NCBI GenBank assembly: GCA_947488935.1
Contig: CANLBN010000006.1
Span: 62,001 to 126,000, forward strand
Direction of reading: 5' to 3'
Length of the DNA: 64,000 nt
Source of the DNA: an uncultured Pseudomonadales bacterium
GTDB taxonomy: Bacteria; Pseudomonadota; Gammaproteobacteria; Pseudomonadales; Cellvibrionaceae
In this document: positions 35,577 to 44,211 of the stretch, one piece after another
How the letters are laid out: the number at the start of each line of letters is the position of its first letter
How positions within the stretch are numbered: the stretch's first letter is position 1
Translations under genes and position numbers: made by a program
The notes under the pieces: generated by a model
The model's input: the letters and a program-made list of their open reading frames with translations, nothing else
Database searches by the model: none
Told to the model about the DNA's origin: nothing

Positions 35577-36551
35577 ATGAAAACAATAGTTGTTGTAGCC
35601 CACGAAGGCTTTCAACCTTCGGTGCTTTTCTCGATTCGTGAATTTTTTCACGTTGCCAATAAAACCTTGTTAAAAAAACATGAAAAAAAACTATTTAAGG
35701 TTATCGCTGCAAGTTTAAGCGGAGAGCCTGTACACGACCACTTACATTGTATAGAGGAGAGTATTAGCTACAAAATCTCCAATATAAAAAAGTGTGATGC
35801 AGTTATTTTTTTAGGCACAATCCCCTCTTATGAAAAAGCCCTGACAAAAAACATTTTAAAAGAGAGTGATAAAAAATGGATTCAAGAACAAGCAAGCAAA
35901 GGCGTACTCATTGGCTCAATACTCTCTGGTATATTTTTACTCGCCGAAGCAGGCGTATTAGATGGACAAATATTCACTATATGCCCAAGCTATAAAGAGG
36001 AATTTATTAAAAATTATCCTCATTTAAAACCTATAGACTCCGAATTTCCTATCAGAAGCAATAATTTTATTAGCTGCTATACAATAGCATGCTGGCTAGA
36101 CATCGCTGTTGAGGTCGTTAAAGCCACGCTCGATAAAGAAGATGCTAATATATTATTAAAAGATCTATATATTCTTAATGAAAATAAAAAAACAACTGAA
36201 GAACAAAATACAAGAAAGAAAGACAAATTTTTAGCTGACCTCTACAAAGCCATTGAAACCGCAGATAACCTAGATATAAACAGTAAAAAGCTTGCTAATA
36301 TATTGGCAATGTCCGAACGGACACTTACCAGAAAGACACAGTTATATATCCAACGGACACCTAAACAACTAATTGATGAAGTTAGAATAAAGAACTCTTG
36401 CCAACTATTAATACAAACGGATAAAAATATAAAAGAGATCGCCTATCTCACCGGTTATACCAGTGATAGTGCTTTTCGAAGAAGCTTTATTAAAGCAAGA
36501 GGAATGTCTCCTAAAAAATATAGAAGCGAAAAAAAGACCCTTATTAGTTAA
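35577..36551 (+). CDS. DJ-1/GATase1-like AraC-family regulator, copy 2
   Basis: 324 residues, clearly paralogous to the gene at 34302: the same opening (VVVAHEGFQPS), a matching SILSGIFLLAEAGVL elbow (Leu116 in place of Cys), and an almost identical HTH segment SKKLANILAMSERTLTRK with LTGYTSDSAFRRSF. Divergence through the middle of the effector domain (about 130-200) suggests a different ligand. No Shine-Dalgarno is visible. The pair probably arose by tandem duplication; a third broken copy lies before them. The target and signal are unknown. Confidence 0.85.
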   Translation: MKTIVVVAHEGFQPSVLFSIREFFHVANKTLLKKHEKKLFKVIAASLSGEPVHDHLHCIEESISYKISNIKKCDAVIFLGTIPSYEKALTKNILKESDKKWIQEQASKGVLIGSILSGIFLLAEAGVLDGQIFTICPSYKEEFIKNYPHLKPIDSEFPIRSNNFISCYTIACWLDIAVEVVKATLDKEDANILLKDLYILNENKKTTEEQNTRKKDKFLADLYKAIETADNLDINSKKLANILAMSERTLTRKTQLYIQRTPKQLIDEVRIKNSCQLLIQTDKNIKEIAYLTGYTSDSAFRRSFIKARGMSPKKYRSEKKTLIS

Positions 36552-36990
36552 ACCGAAATATTCATTCTCTATAATCATTAACAAATTAATATTAAAATAT
36601 TTACTGTAAATAACTACTTACAGCAATAAAAATTTTTAAAGACCGAGAATAATAATACCGAGTAAGTGTTTTAAATACAGACTTAATACTGGATATTCAG
36701 TTTTTGTTTAAGATCTAACAATTGCCTGCGCTCTCTCGTTTGTAGGGCCACGCGCGGCACTGGATAATGGGAAGAACAAGAAAGCTAACCCGCGCGTATT
36801 TGCACAGACTCATACTGGTATTGATTTTAGTCTTTTAACAAGCACTTGCCACCTAGGGGTTTAGGGCAGAGGGTTAGGGGCGCTTTTGATGGATTGGAGG
36901 GCACAATCCGATGGTTTTATAAGGCGAGCCTGCCCTATAAAAAGCCAGGCTGGGCGTGGTATGACAGCCCAGCCTTAATCTTCAAAAAAT
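36552..36990. other. 439-bp gap with GC-rich hairpin patch
   Basis: The first half is AT-rich. From about 36720 the base composition turns GC-rich, with a hairpin GGATTG-GAGGGCA-CAATCC (36891-36909) and a GTAGGGCC sequence near 36742 that recalls the GTAGGGCA ends of the repeat at 40.6 kb. The final part is the FKBP terminator. No gene seen. Confidence 0.4.
36941..36974 (-). terminator. terminator of the FKBP gene
   Basis: On the minus strand GGCTGGGC pairs with GCCCAGCC across an 11-nt loop and is followed by TGGCTTTTT, 17 bp after the FKBP stop. Confidence 0.75.
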
Positions 36991-37728
36991 TTATTTTACG
37001 CTCAGCAATTCAATTTCAAAAATTAATAGCTGATCAGCGCCAATTTGAGGTGGTGCATCTTTACCGTAGGCTAGTTCACTAGGAATATAGAATGTGCTTT
37101 TTCCACCTGCTTTCATTAGCATAATGCCTTCGCGAAGGCCGGCTATACTATCAATAATAGATGTAACGACCGGATTACCCTTTGAGGTGTCAAAAACATC
37201 ACCATTCAACAAGATACCCTGGTAATTAATTTCTACTAGACTCTCCTCTACAGGGCTAGCACCACTTCCCTCTACATGTGTCACATATTGAAGGCCACTT
37301 TCAGTCGTGACTACCCCTGCTTTTGATTTGTTAGCCTCAAGAAACACCACCCCATCTTTTGACAATTGCTCAGCCTTTGCCGCTGCGGCTACTTGCCTTT
37401 TAGCGGCGTAGTTGTTGAGCACCTCAGTCATTTCTGAATCAGATAAGGCAGGACCTTTCGCGCCCAAGGTGTCTTTAATACCCACTAATGTGGTTTCGAC
37501 ATCAATATCTTGTAATACCTTGCCGTTGATAATGATAGCGCGTGCAACATCATTACCAATAGCATAACTCAGTTTAGCTTTTTCTGAGCTTAGGTCCACA
37601 CTGCTAGCATTATGTTCTGTTTGAGTGTTTGACTGTTCGATGCCGGTTTTTTCACCACTATTTTCACCACCACAAGCAGCAAGAAGCATCGTTAAACTGC
37701 CGATTAATATTAAGGTATTTTTTCTCAT
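36991..37728 (-). CDS. FKBP-type peptidyl-prolyl isomerase lipoprotein (Mip/FkpA-like)
   Basis: 245 residues. A lipoprotein signal with lipobox LLAAC (Cys19) is followed by a low-complexity Asn/Glu/Ser linker, an N-terminal helical dimerisation domain (about 45-135, with LSYAIGNDVARAI), and a C-terminal FKBP domain (GVVTTESGLQYVTHVEGSG, FDTSKGNPV, IPSELAYG, LLIFEIELL). It catalyses proline cis-trans isomerisation, assisting outer-membrane or periplasmic protein folding. Monocistronic, with its own terminator. Confidence 0.95.
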   Translation of the reverse strand: MRKNTLILIGSLTMLLAACGGENSGEKTGIEQSNTQTEHNASSVDLSSEKAKLSYAIGNDVARAIIINGKVLQDIDVETTLVGIKDTLGAKGPALSDSEMTEVLNNYAAKRQVAAAAKAEQLSKDGVVFLEANKSKAGVVTTESGLQYVTHVEGSGASPVEESLVEINYQGILLNGDVFDTSKGNPVVTSIIDSIAGLREGIMLMKAGGKSTFYIPSELAYGKDAPPQIGADQLLIFEIELLSVK

Positions 37729-37907
37729 TTACAATCTCTTTAAAAAATTGGGAGCGTATTATTAAATAGTATTCACGCTAATCATCAGCAAATAATGATT
37801 AACGGTTAACAATGATAAATACTATTAACGTTAACGCTTATATCTCAAGGCGACATACCGTATTTTACAGTATCGACGATCAAGCATCGCAGCTTGAATA
37901 ACGGAGG

Positions 37908-39191
37908 TTAATACTGATTTGTCTCTTCGCTACCACTGTCTTCGCTGCCATTTTGGCCATCGATTTCACCATATATATCATTGATTAAATCTAATTCTGA
38001 AACTGTATCACCTTCTGTGCTTGTATCACTTTCTGTGCTTGCATGAGCGCGTTGAATCGCTCTTTCTTCATTGATATTCGCAATCGTTGCTTGATCCAAG
38101 CCATCGAGATCGTCTAAGGTAATAAATGATTCATCAAAACTGGCTATTGCTTGCTGAATGCCCTCTTTCAGATATACTGATGTCTCTTCGTCTTTCAACA
38201 TCTCGAATAACCGTTGTTTTCTCTCAGAAGTCATCAGTGGTTCATTACCGGTTATTTTCGTCAGAGCCGTAAAAGCTAATCTTTCGTCAGGCTGAGAAAT
38301 AGCATGATCAATCATGGGCGCAAGATTTTCGATACTATTTGTCGAGGGTGCATATTCTGCTAGTTCAGACATGGCAAGCAGTGACTGCAATTGAATTTTT
38401 GGGTCAGCATCTTCTTTCCAATATTCAGCGTCTACTTTTTCTTTTAAGGCCTCAGACTGATACTTTGTATCAGAATCAAGCTCAGAGTCTAGGGCGAGAT
38501 TAGCATATACACGCAATGCCGCTTCTCGCACAGTAACACGCTCGTCACTTGTATAGATTTGGTCCAGCGAGAGTAAAACATTATGTAACTCTTCAGGGTC
38601 TGAGGGCACTTCATTATTAGCACTTGCCACAAGTTCCACGGCCAACTCTGCAATGGGCTCGCTCCAAACATTTTGCAAGATAGCTAATTTATCAAAATTG
38701 GGGTTGCCAAAAAAAACAGAATAAGCGAGCTTGCGCGAAGCCGCGTCGCCAGTAATCAATCCGTCCAAATACGCTTGTAGCACTTCGTTAGTAGGCAAAA
38801 AACCTAACAGCATAAATAAGACATGGTCAGCATCTACGTTTTCGCTGGTGATTCTGTCAATGAGTAAACGCGTGAATTCTAAGATTTCTGTTAACGTCGC
38901 TTGTGACACCAATAACTTAAAATTCTCAATGCTTTCATTCAGTCGCATAACACCATAAGGCAGTGACAGAAACTCAATCAATGAGGCGAGCACTTGGCTC
39001 TGCACTTGAGGGCTGCTCGTATTTTTATTGTCCACAGATTTAACGACTGCACTTGTTTGCTGTTTGGCAAGTTTCGGTAGCGATAGCGATGCTGAAGGTG
39101 TGTTTTTATTGAACACATAGTATGCACTGAACACAAACAGCCCAACAATACCGAGGCTAAAGAGATAGGTTTTTTTGTTAAGTATTTTCAT
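37908..39191 (-). CDS. membrane-anchored HEAT-like repeat protein, unknown
   Basis: 427 residues. One N-terminal hydrophobic helix (about 10-27) anchors or exports it; the rest is helical and acidic with a repeated pattern of alpha-helix pairs (for example AVELVASANNEVPSDPEELHNVLLSLDQI and REAALRVYANLALDSEL) resembling HEAT/ARM scaffolds. The end is rich in Asp, Glu, Ser and Gly. No known domain or active site recognised. It precedes the FKBP gene by about 180 bp on the same strand and may be in the same unit; a role as a periplasmic scaffold is only inference. Confidence 0.7.
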   Translation of the reverse strand: MKILNKKTYLFSLGIVGLFVFSAYYVFNKNTPSASLSLPKLAKQQTSAVVKSVDNKNTSSPQVQSQVLASLIEFLSLPYGVMRLNESIENFKLLVSQATLTEILEFTRLLIDRITSENVDADHVLFMLLGFLPTNEVLQAYLDGLITGDAASRKLAYSVFFGNPNFDKLAILQNVWSEPIAELAVELVASANNEVPSDPEELHNVLLSLDQIYTSDERVTVREAALRVYANLALDSELDSDTKYQSEALKEKVDAEYWKEDADPKIQLQSLLAMSELAEYAPSTNSIENLAPMIDHAISQPDERLAFTALTKITGNEPLMTSERKQRLFEMLKDEETSVYLKEGIQQAIASFDESFITLDDLDGLDQATIANINEERAIQRAHASTESDTSTEGDTVSELDLINDIYGEIDGQNGSEDSGSEETNQY

Positions 39192-39299
39192 AGTTAAGCA
39201 TGTTTTTTATATTAATACCGGTTCTTTATATTACTATTTGAGCTAGCTACACGACACATAAGCATTAAAAGAGAAAACATTCACGTGCCAAAAGATAAA

Positions 39300-39326
39300 T
39301 CTCCACGCTGTCATGCAGCGTGGAGA
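39300..39326 (-). terminator. hairpin terminator of the basic secreted protein gene
   Basis: CTCCACGCTG-TCATG-CAGCGTGGAG is a perfect 10-bp stem (11 with flanking T-A), 25 bp after the stop codon on the minus strand, followed by ATTTATCTTTT. Confidence 0.7.
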
Positions 39327-39351
39327 ACAAAATTTAAATAAGTTAGAAAAC

Positions 39352-39969
39352 CTATCTAATACGTCTTCCCCCTATTGTACACCGAGCTGCTGGAGCAAGG
39401 CCGCCCCCTTTGTTTGCGCGTCTCATAGTTGCACGATGCTCAAAGTTTCTATTTTTTCTTATAAGACCACCGACATTTCTCTGAATAAGATAGTGCTCAC
39501 CTCGGGGATGATGATAACCGGCTAAATTAGTGAGCTGACTTGCGTGATTAAACCCGAACCTATCTGCCGAGAATTTTGTTCTTCCATCCTGCGTTATAGA
39601 CCAACCTGACACTACTCTACTGGAACGAATCGAATGCCACTGCGTTCCTTGAGCAAGCCATCTAGGATTTGCAGTCAAATAGGTATAAGCTCTAAAATTA
39701 AACTTAGTGTTTAACACTCGTACGTCATTGCGCCCAGCGCCACGATGATTCATCGCAATAGTACTAATGGCACGCTGAGCTTGTTTTGATGAAATACTGC
39801 CACCACGACTCGCAATTCCACCTACAGCACACTGCGAGTTGAAAACAGCGGCATGTGATTGTGATGTAGTCCCAATAAGCGCTAATGCAGTAACTAATGC
39901 ACCTCCGCCTATCTTGTATACACACCTATTTATAGCGGTAGATGGTAATAATTTTTTTAAAACATTCAT
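39352..39969 (-). CDS. basic secreted protein of unknown function, 205 aa
   Basis: Start placed at an ATG (39969) preceded by AAGGGG; an ORF-extending ATG at 40011 lacks such a site. An export signal (hydrophobic Gly/Ala-rich core about 22-38, cleavage near SHA-AVF) precedes a mature region that is strongly basic, Arg- and His-rich, with a DGRTKFSADRFGFNH block and an Arg-rich tail (RCTIGGRRIR). Two Cys remain in the mature part. No family recognised. Being secreted, basic and Arg-rich it could bind nucleic acid, lipopolysaccharide or anions, but that is speculation. Confidence 0.65.
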   Translation of the reverse strand: MNVLKKLLPSTAINRCVYKIGGGALVTALALIGTTSQSHAAVFNSQCAVGGIASRGGSISSKQAQRAISTIAMNHRGAGRNDVRVLNTKFNFRAYTYLTANPRWLAQGTQWHSIRSSRVVSGWSITQDGRTKFSADRFGFNHASQLTNLAGYHHPRGEHYLIQRNVGGLIRKNRNFEHRATMRRANKGGGLAPAARCTIGGRRIR

Positions 39970-40011
39970 ATTATGATTCCCCTTGCTTTTATTTATAATG
40001 GTTAAGACCAA

Positions 40012-40571
40012 TTAAGCTAACCTAGCAAAATTAAAAGTAGAATCTATATCCCTATTCTATTAATACTAACGATCAAATGCAGAATAAAGCTCTAGTACTT
40101 CTTATCTATTTATAATTATGAGCGACTATCTCGTTAAGCTTTTTAACGCATAAGTTAACTTAACCTTTGTTAATGGTAATGGCTTTTTTTTTATAAATCA
40201 GTGGTTGCCGACCATATTGTCCGCCTATGTATGCTCTTTAGCAGAAAATGACGCTTCCCGACCAAAAATATAACAAAAGAATTAACAAATGAGACCATGG
40301 GTTCTATATTTCGATTTAAAAAACATAAAAACGATGCCCTTAGCGGCATAATAAGCAACAAAAAATCGCTTACTAAGCAACTAATTTGTCAGAATGAATG
40401 TAAGAGAATTTTAATCGATTAATGAGGAGTACTTCGCATTTTTCAATTGTTGTAGGTATGTTTTATGCTGGCAACTAACAATATTTAATTTATTTTTATT
40501 CGCCCCAAGTCGCTACAGTTGGCCTATATCCATATTAGGGCAAGCAGAATTGTTCCCTTCATTTTTGATCT
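40012..40571. other. AT-rich gap leading into the hairpin repeats
   Basis: About 560 bp with no gene. A GGTTGCCGACC and a CTTCCCGACC motif recur around 40204 and 40255. From 40548 a 24-nt sequence (AATTGTTCCC...TTTGATCT) appears that occurs again inside each full repeat unit (40702-40725 and 40927-40950). Nothing else recognised. Confidence 0.4.
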
Positions 40572-40746
40572 TACCCTACGTGACCGCCAAGGATGGCGGG
40601 AATGCGAATAGATTGTCAGGAACAATCTTCGCGAGCGCCAAGGACGGCGCGAATGCAAAGGGCTTTTCGGGAAAAAGCCTTGTCCATGTAGGGCAGTCAA
40701 AAATTGTTCCCTTCATTTTTGATCTACCCTACGTCCATGTAGGGCA
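40572..40746. repeat. 175-bp REP/BIME-like repeat, copy 1
   Basis: Six successive inverted repeats: CCGCC-AAGGAT-GGCGG (40584), AGATTGT-CAGGA-ACAATCT (40610), GCGCC-AAGGAC-GGCGC (40635), AAGGGCTTTT...AAAAAGCCTT (40658), GTAGGG...CCCTAC (40688-40732) and the overlapping CCCTAC-GTCCAT-GTAGGG (40727-40744). It differs at 3 of 175 positions from copy 2. The GCGAG...GCGAATGC borders are REP-like. Confidence 0.9.
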
Positions 40747-40796
40747 AACAAAACTGCTCCTGCGTTTTTGACCTCGCCTAAAGCGCCTACTCTTGG

Positions 40797-40971
40797 TACC
40801 CTACGTGACCGCCAAGGATGGCGGGAATGCGAATAGATTGTCAGGAACAATCTTCGCGAGCGCCATGGATGGCGCGAATGCAAAGGGCTTTTCGGGAAAA
40901 AGCCTTGCCCATGTAGGGCAGTCAAAAATTGTTCCCTTCATTTTTGATCTACCCTACGTCCATGTAGGGCA
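40797..40971. repeat. 175-bp REP/BIME-like repeat, copy 2, entering the M48 gene
   Basis: Same element as 40572-40746 at an offset of exactly 225 bp; the 50-bp spacer is unique. Two substitutions fall in the loop and stem of hairpin 3 (ATGGAT for AAGGAC) and one in the CCTTGCCC/CCTTGTCC position. Its end supplies the last codons and the TAG stop of the adjacent minus-strand peptidase gene. Confidence 0.9.
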
Positions 40972-42952
40972 GCGGGCAGTCGATGGCTTGTGCAATACAA
41001 CTAATCAGTTCGAGTTCGCGTTTATTGATCACTCCATCGTGCTGAATAACTTTGACACAAGCTTTTAGCAGTTTTGGTTTTTGCAGGGGTTTTAAGTAGC
41101 GCACCTGATCAAGTGCCTCAGTCATCGATTGCGTTGTTAGCTCTTCTGGCGAGTACCAGCGTAATTTAAAATCGAGCTCACTAGTAGTCACGAGATCAAA
41201 TATATTTTTAGCCATAGTGTCATCGTAGTTATTCTCGATGATATTTATATTAAGTAACGCTGATAACAGCCTCCCTACTGCAGGCTTACGCTGTGTAAGC
41301 GAAAAGCGATGCAATTGACTGACTTTTTTAGGCCTGCAATGATGGTCGACCAAATTGTAAAGCGCCCACTCACGTAGCTCTATTTTTTTATCAATTTTAA
41401 TAAGGCGCAATAGCTGTACTTTGAATTCTTTATACTGCTTATCACTGAGCGCTTTTAAAATAGGTAGCGCAAGATCTAACAACAATAGTGGTTGCTTGGC
41501 CTTCAATAGCTCTAACTGGTAATACACAAAACGAGTTTGTTTAACTAGCTCTGGAGTTTGGTGCTTTTTAATATCTGCCCATTGGTGTTGCCTTACCACC
41601 TCGTTACTATCTATTAACATGGCGAACACTAAACCACGCGCAGTATAAGGTTCATGCACTCTCTCACAGAGTATTTCAAAATCGTTTTTTAAATGCGCAA
41701 GCTCACTACTTGCCAGCGCAATAGTTGCGTCGCTAGGCTCACCAACATTATCTACAGCCTCGATAATTTTTTTCGCATCAACCTTTTGATTATCTGGCTG
41801 TGTTATATGAGTATCTGTTAAATCAATAGCCCCAGCTAAACCAGCGACACCTGCGGCTTGTCCAAAGGTAGTAGCCTCTCCTCGGCTTTTATTCTCGCTG
41901 TCGCCTGCCTGCGATACCGCAGCTACTGGGTAGCTACCATCCCAACTGGGATCAATCCGTTTAATACGCTGTTGTAGTGGCGGGTGAGTTGCCATTAATT
42001 TATTAAAAAAGCTAAAACCCAAACCTTGAGAAAATAGCATATGGCTAATTTCGCTGGTATTTTCATGGTTAAAGTTTTGTGTCGTTTTACTATGACCACC
42101 AATTTTTTGTAAAGCACCACTAATGCCCTCTTGGCTTCGGGTAAATTGCACTGCGGAGGCATCGGCCAAAAACTCGCGCTGGCGCGATATGGCGGCCTTA
42201 ATAATATTACCAAAAAATACTCCCAAATATCCCAGCAATAATAATGCAAGACCAATGCTCAAAGTAGTACCACGATCACGGCTAGAACGCCCTCTTGAAT
42301 GCATTAACAACTCACCGGTATTGGCAATAATCACAATGCCATAAATCATACCAATAAGGCGTAGGTTAAGGCGCATATCACCATTGAGTATATGACTAAA
42401 CTCGTGAGCAATCACACCTTGTAACTCTTTGCGGTTTAGCTGCTCAATAGCCCCGCGAGTCACACCAATCACTGCATCAGCTGATTGAAACCCCGCCGCA
42501 AAGGCGTTAATACCTCGCTCTTCAATCACATAAACACTGGGTACCGATGTACCCGATGCAATGGCCATTTCTTCGACGACATTTAATAATTTTTTTTCAT
42601 CCGCATTGCGCTGATTAGCATTAATTAAGCGCCCACCTAATTGCTCGGCAATAACTTTACCCCCAGCACTTAATTGCATCATACGAAACAGCGATGCAAT
42701 CAATACAACCGATAACACGCCCAATGCTATAAGCCCTAAGTATTGCCAATCGAAAACTCGAGACGAGATAGACCAAATAGATTGGCCCGTCTCGTAGCTC
42801 TCAAAGCGCGCATTGTGCAAGCCCAAGGTATAACTAATGCCCGCCACTAAATAAGCGGTCAATAATATTAAGCCTAATAGCGCGAGCGCAAATAAAAGGA
42901 GTAAACGTTTGGTTTGTTTACGTGCAAGATCTTGATGCTCATAAAAATTCAT
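40949..42952 (-). CDS. M48 (HtpX-like) membrane metallopeptidase
   Basis: 667 residues. Two N-terminal membrane helices (about 18-40 and 70-90), a peptidase domain with the zinc motif HEFSH (183-187), further helices (about 200-250) and a long C-terminal region with a TerB-like helical end. The last residues (LPYMDVG) and stop come from the REP-like repeat, so the natural C-terminus may have been trimmed. Third gene of a lemA-DUF3592-M48 run on the same strand; lemA and M48 genes are commonly paired. Expected role: membrane-protein quality control, substrate unknown. Confidence 0.88.
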   Translation of the reverse strand: MNFYEHQDLARKQTKRLLLLFALALLGLILLTAYLVAGISYTLGLHNARFESYETGQSIWSISSRVFDWQYLGLIALGVLSVVLIASLFRMMQLSAGGKVIAEQLGGRLINANQRNADEKKLLNVVEEMAIASGTSVPSVYVIEERGINAFAAGFQSADAVIGVTRGAIEQLNRKELQGVIAHEFSHILNGDMRLNLRLIGMIYGIVIIANTGELLMHSRGRSSRDRGTTLSIGLALLLLGYLGVFFGNIIKAAISRQREFLADASAVQFTRSQEGISGALQKIGGHSKTTQNFNHENTSEISHMLFSQGLGFSFFNKLMATHPPLQQRIKRIDPSWDGSYPVAAVSQAGDSENKSRGEATTFGQAAGVAGLAGAIDLTDTHITQPDNQKVDAKKIIEAVDNVGEPSDATIALASSELAHLKNDFEILCERVHEPYTARGLVFAMLIDSNEVVRQHQWADIKKHQTPELVKQTRFVYYQLELLKAKQPLLLLDLALPILKALSDKQYKEFKVQLLRLIKIDKKIELREWALYNLVDHHCRPKKVSQLHRFSLTQRKPAVGRLLSALLNINIIENNYDDTMAKNIFDLVTTSELDFKLRWYSPEELTTQSMTEALDQVRYLKPLQKPKLLKACVKVIQHDGVINKRELELISCIAQAIDCPLPYMDVG

Positions 42953-43015
42953 AATGGTTTATCAACTTTTTAGTGAACGCGAATGTAAATAATTTTTTTA
43001 AGTAAATAGTTATTG

Positions 43016-43435
43016 TTAAAAGATTTCTTGCAATAAATGGTATGAGATCACCAAACCATTGATTAGCATTAACAACCCTGCAAAGGGGGTAAAATAATAA
43101 GCAAAGGTACGAAAGCGAGAATCCACATAGGAGTCTTGCGGGTTTGCTGGGTCGAGTTTTAGGCGAACGTGGCTATGAATAACGGGTTTTTTGCTTGATG
43201 ATGATGTCGATATATTGGTATAAGTTTTATTTAAATAGCTATAGCTAAACACAGGCGCATAAAGCTCGACACCCTCATCGCTAGTGGTCTCAATATCAAC
43301 AACCTCAGCATCTACCTCGACGACCTCTTTTTTAAGCCGTATATACTCTTTAAAATCTTCAATGCCCACATACAGTGCGAAGCCACCCACAAAGGGGATA
43401 ATAAACATAATAAACCGAAGCGATTCAGTATCCAC
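43016..43435 (-). CDS. DUF3592-type membrane protein, 139 aa
   Basis: Two transmembrane helices (about 8-26 and 110-132) enclose an extracytoplasmic beta-rich region with VELYAPVFSYSY and VRLKLDPANPQDSYVD, characteristic of DUF3592. The start is GTG with an upstream AAGAGC. It lies between lemA and the M48 gene (23 bp after lemA, 63 bp before the M48 start), so it is part of that operon. Function unknown. Confidence 0.8.
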   Translation of the reverse strand: MDTESLRFIMFIIPFVGGFALYVGIEDFKEYIRLKKEVVEVDAEVVDIETTSDEGVELYAPVFSYSYLNKTYTNISTSSSSKKPVIHSHVRLKLDPANPQDSYVDSRFRTFAYYFTPFAGLLMLINGLVISYHLLQEIF

Positions 43436-43458
43436 CGGCTGCTCTTCTTATTAGTTTA

Positions 43459-44055
43459 TTAAAAACTAACTTTAGGTGCTGCCTGAATTTCTGCACTGTC
43501 GGCAAATTCTAAAAGAGTAGCATCTTGCGGATGACCAAACATACCTGCAAAAACAATCGGTGGAAAGCTTTGGCGGTATTCGTTGTAAAGCGTGACACCA
43601 TCGTTAAAGGCTTGTCGTGCAAAGGCAACTTTGTTTTCGGTAGAGGTTAACTCTTCCGATAATTGCATCATATTTTGGTTGGCTTTTAAGTCAGGATAAG
43701 CTTCGACGACTACATTCAATTTACCCATCGCCGAGTTCAGCATACCCTCAGCCTGATTCAATAAATCCATTGCAGAACCATCAGAAGGGTTACTCGCTGC
43801 TTTTTCTAAACCACTAACAGCTTGATTACGTGCCGCAATGACATCCTCTAAGGTACCGCGTTCGTGCTCTAAATAAGCTTTAGCCGTTTCGACTAAATTA
43901 GGGATCAAATCGTAGCGGCGCTTTAATTGAACCTCGATTTGTGCAAAGCCGTTTTGGTAGCGGTTTTTTAGACTTACTAAGCGGTTATAAATACTGACAA
44001 TGTATAAAAATAATGCAACTAAGATAACCAGAGTAACAATCGTGGTAGTAGACAT
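43459..44055 (-). CDS. lemA: LemA family protein
   Basis: A membrane-anchored, mostly helical protein of 198 residues from the ATG at 44055, which has GAGG 5 nt upstream; a TTG 30 bp earlier would add ten residues. N-terminal helix about 5-22, then the diagnostic block YNRLVSLKNRYQNGFAQIEVQLKRRYDLIPNLVE and a coiled middle. LemA is widely linked with M48/HtpX-type peptidases, as here. Role: probably a scaffold or modulator of the peptidase; not enzymatic. Confidence 0.95.
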   Translation of the reverse strand: MSTTTIVTLVILVALFLYIVSIYNRLVSLKNRYQNGFAQIEVQLKRRYDLIPNLVETAKAYLEHERGTLEDVIAARNQAVSGLEKAASNPSDGSAMDLLNQAEGMLNSAMGKLNVVVEAYPDLKANQNMMQLSEELTSTENKVAFARQAFNDGVTLYNEYRQSFPPIVFAGMFGHPQDATLLEFADSAEIQAAPKVSF

Positions 44056-44211
44056 ACTAGCCTCATTTTTTATTATTAAATCCAACGAGTCCTATAATAA
44101 CAGAAGTTGGTATAGAACTCTCTCAAATAGCTCAACGGGGATATTATACAGTCTTAGTTAGGATTAGTTATGACGGCAGGGGGTAAAATATTTGAAATAA
44201 ATAATAATTTG

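Noticed and set aside
40572..40971. Possible CRISPR array
   Set aside because: Only two full repeat copies, 175 bp long, with internal hairpins and a single 50-bp spacer. This is a REP-like element, not a CRISPR.
40550..41068. Short repeated plus- and minus-strand frames within the hairpin repeats
   Set aside because: They exist in duplicate only because the 175-bp repeat is duplicated. They are composed of the inverted repeats and have no ribosome binding site.
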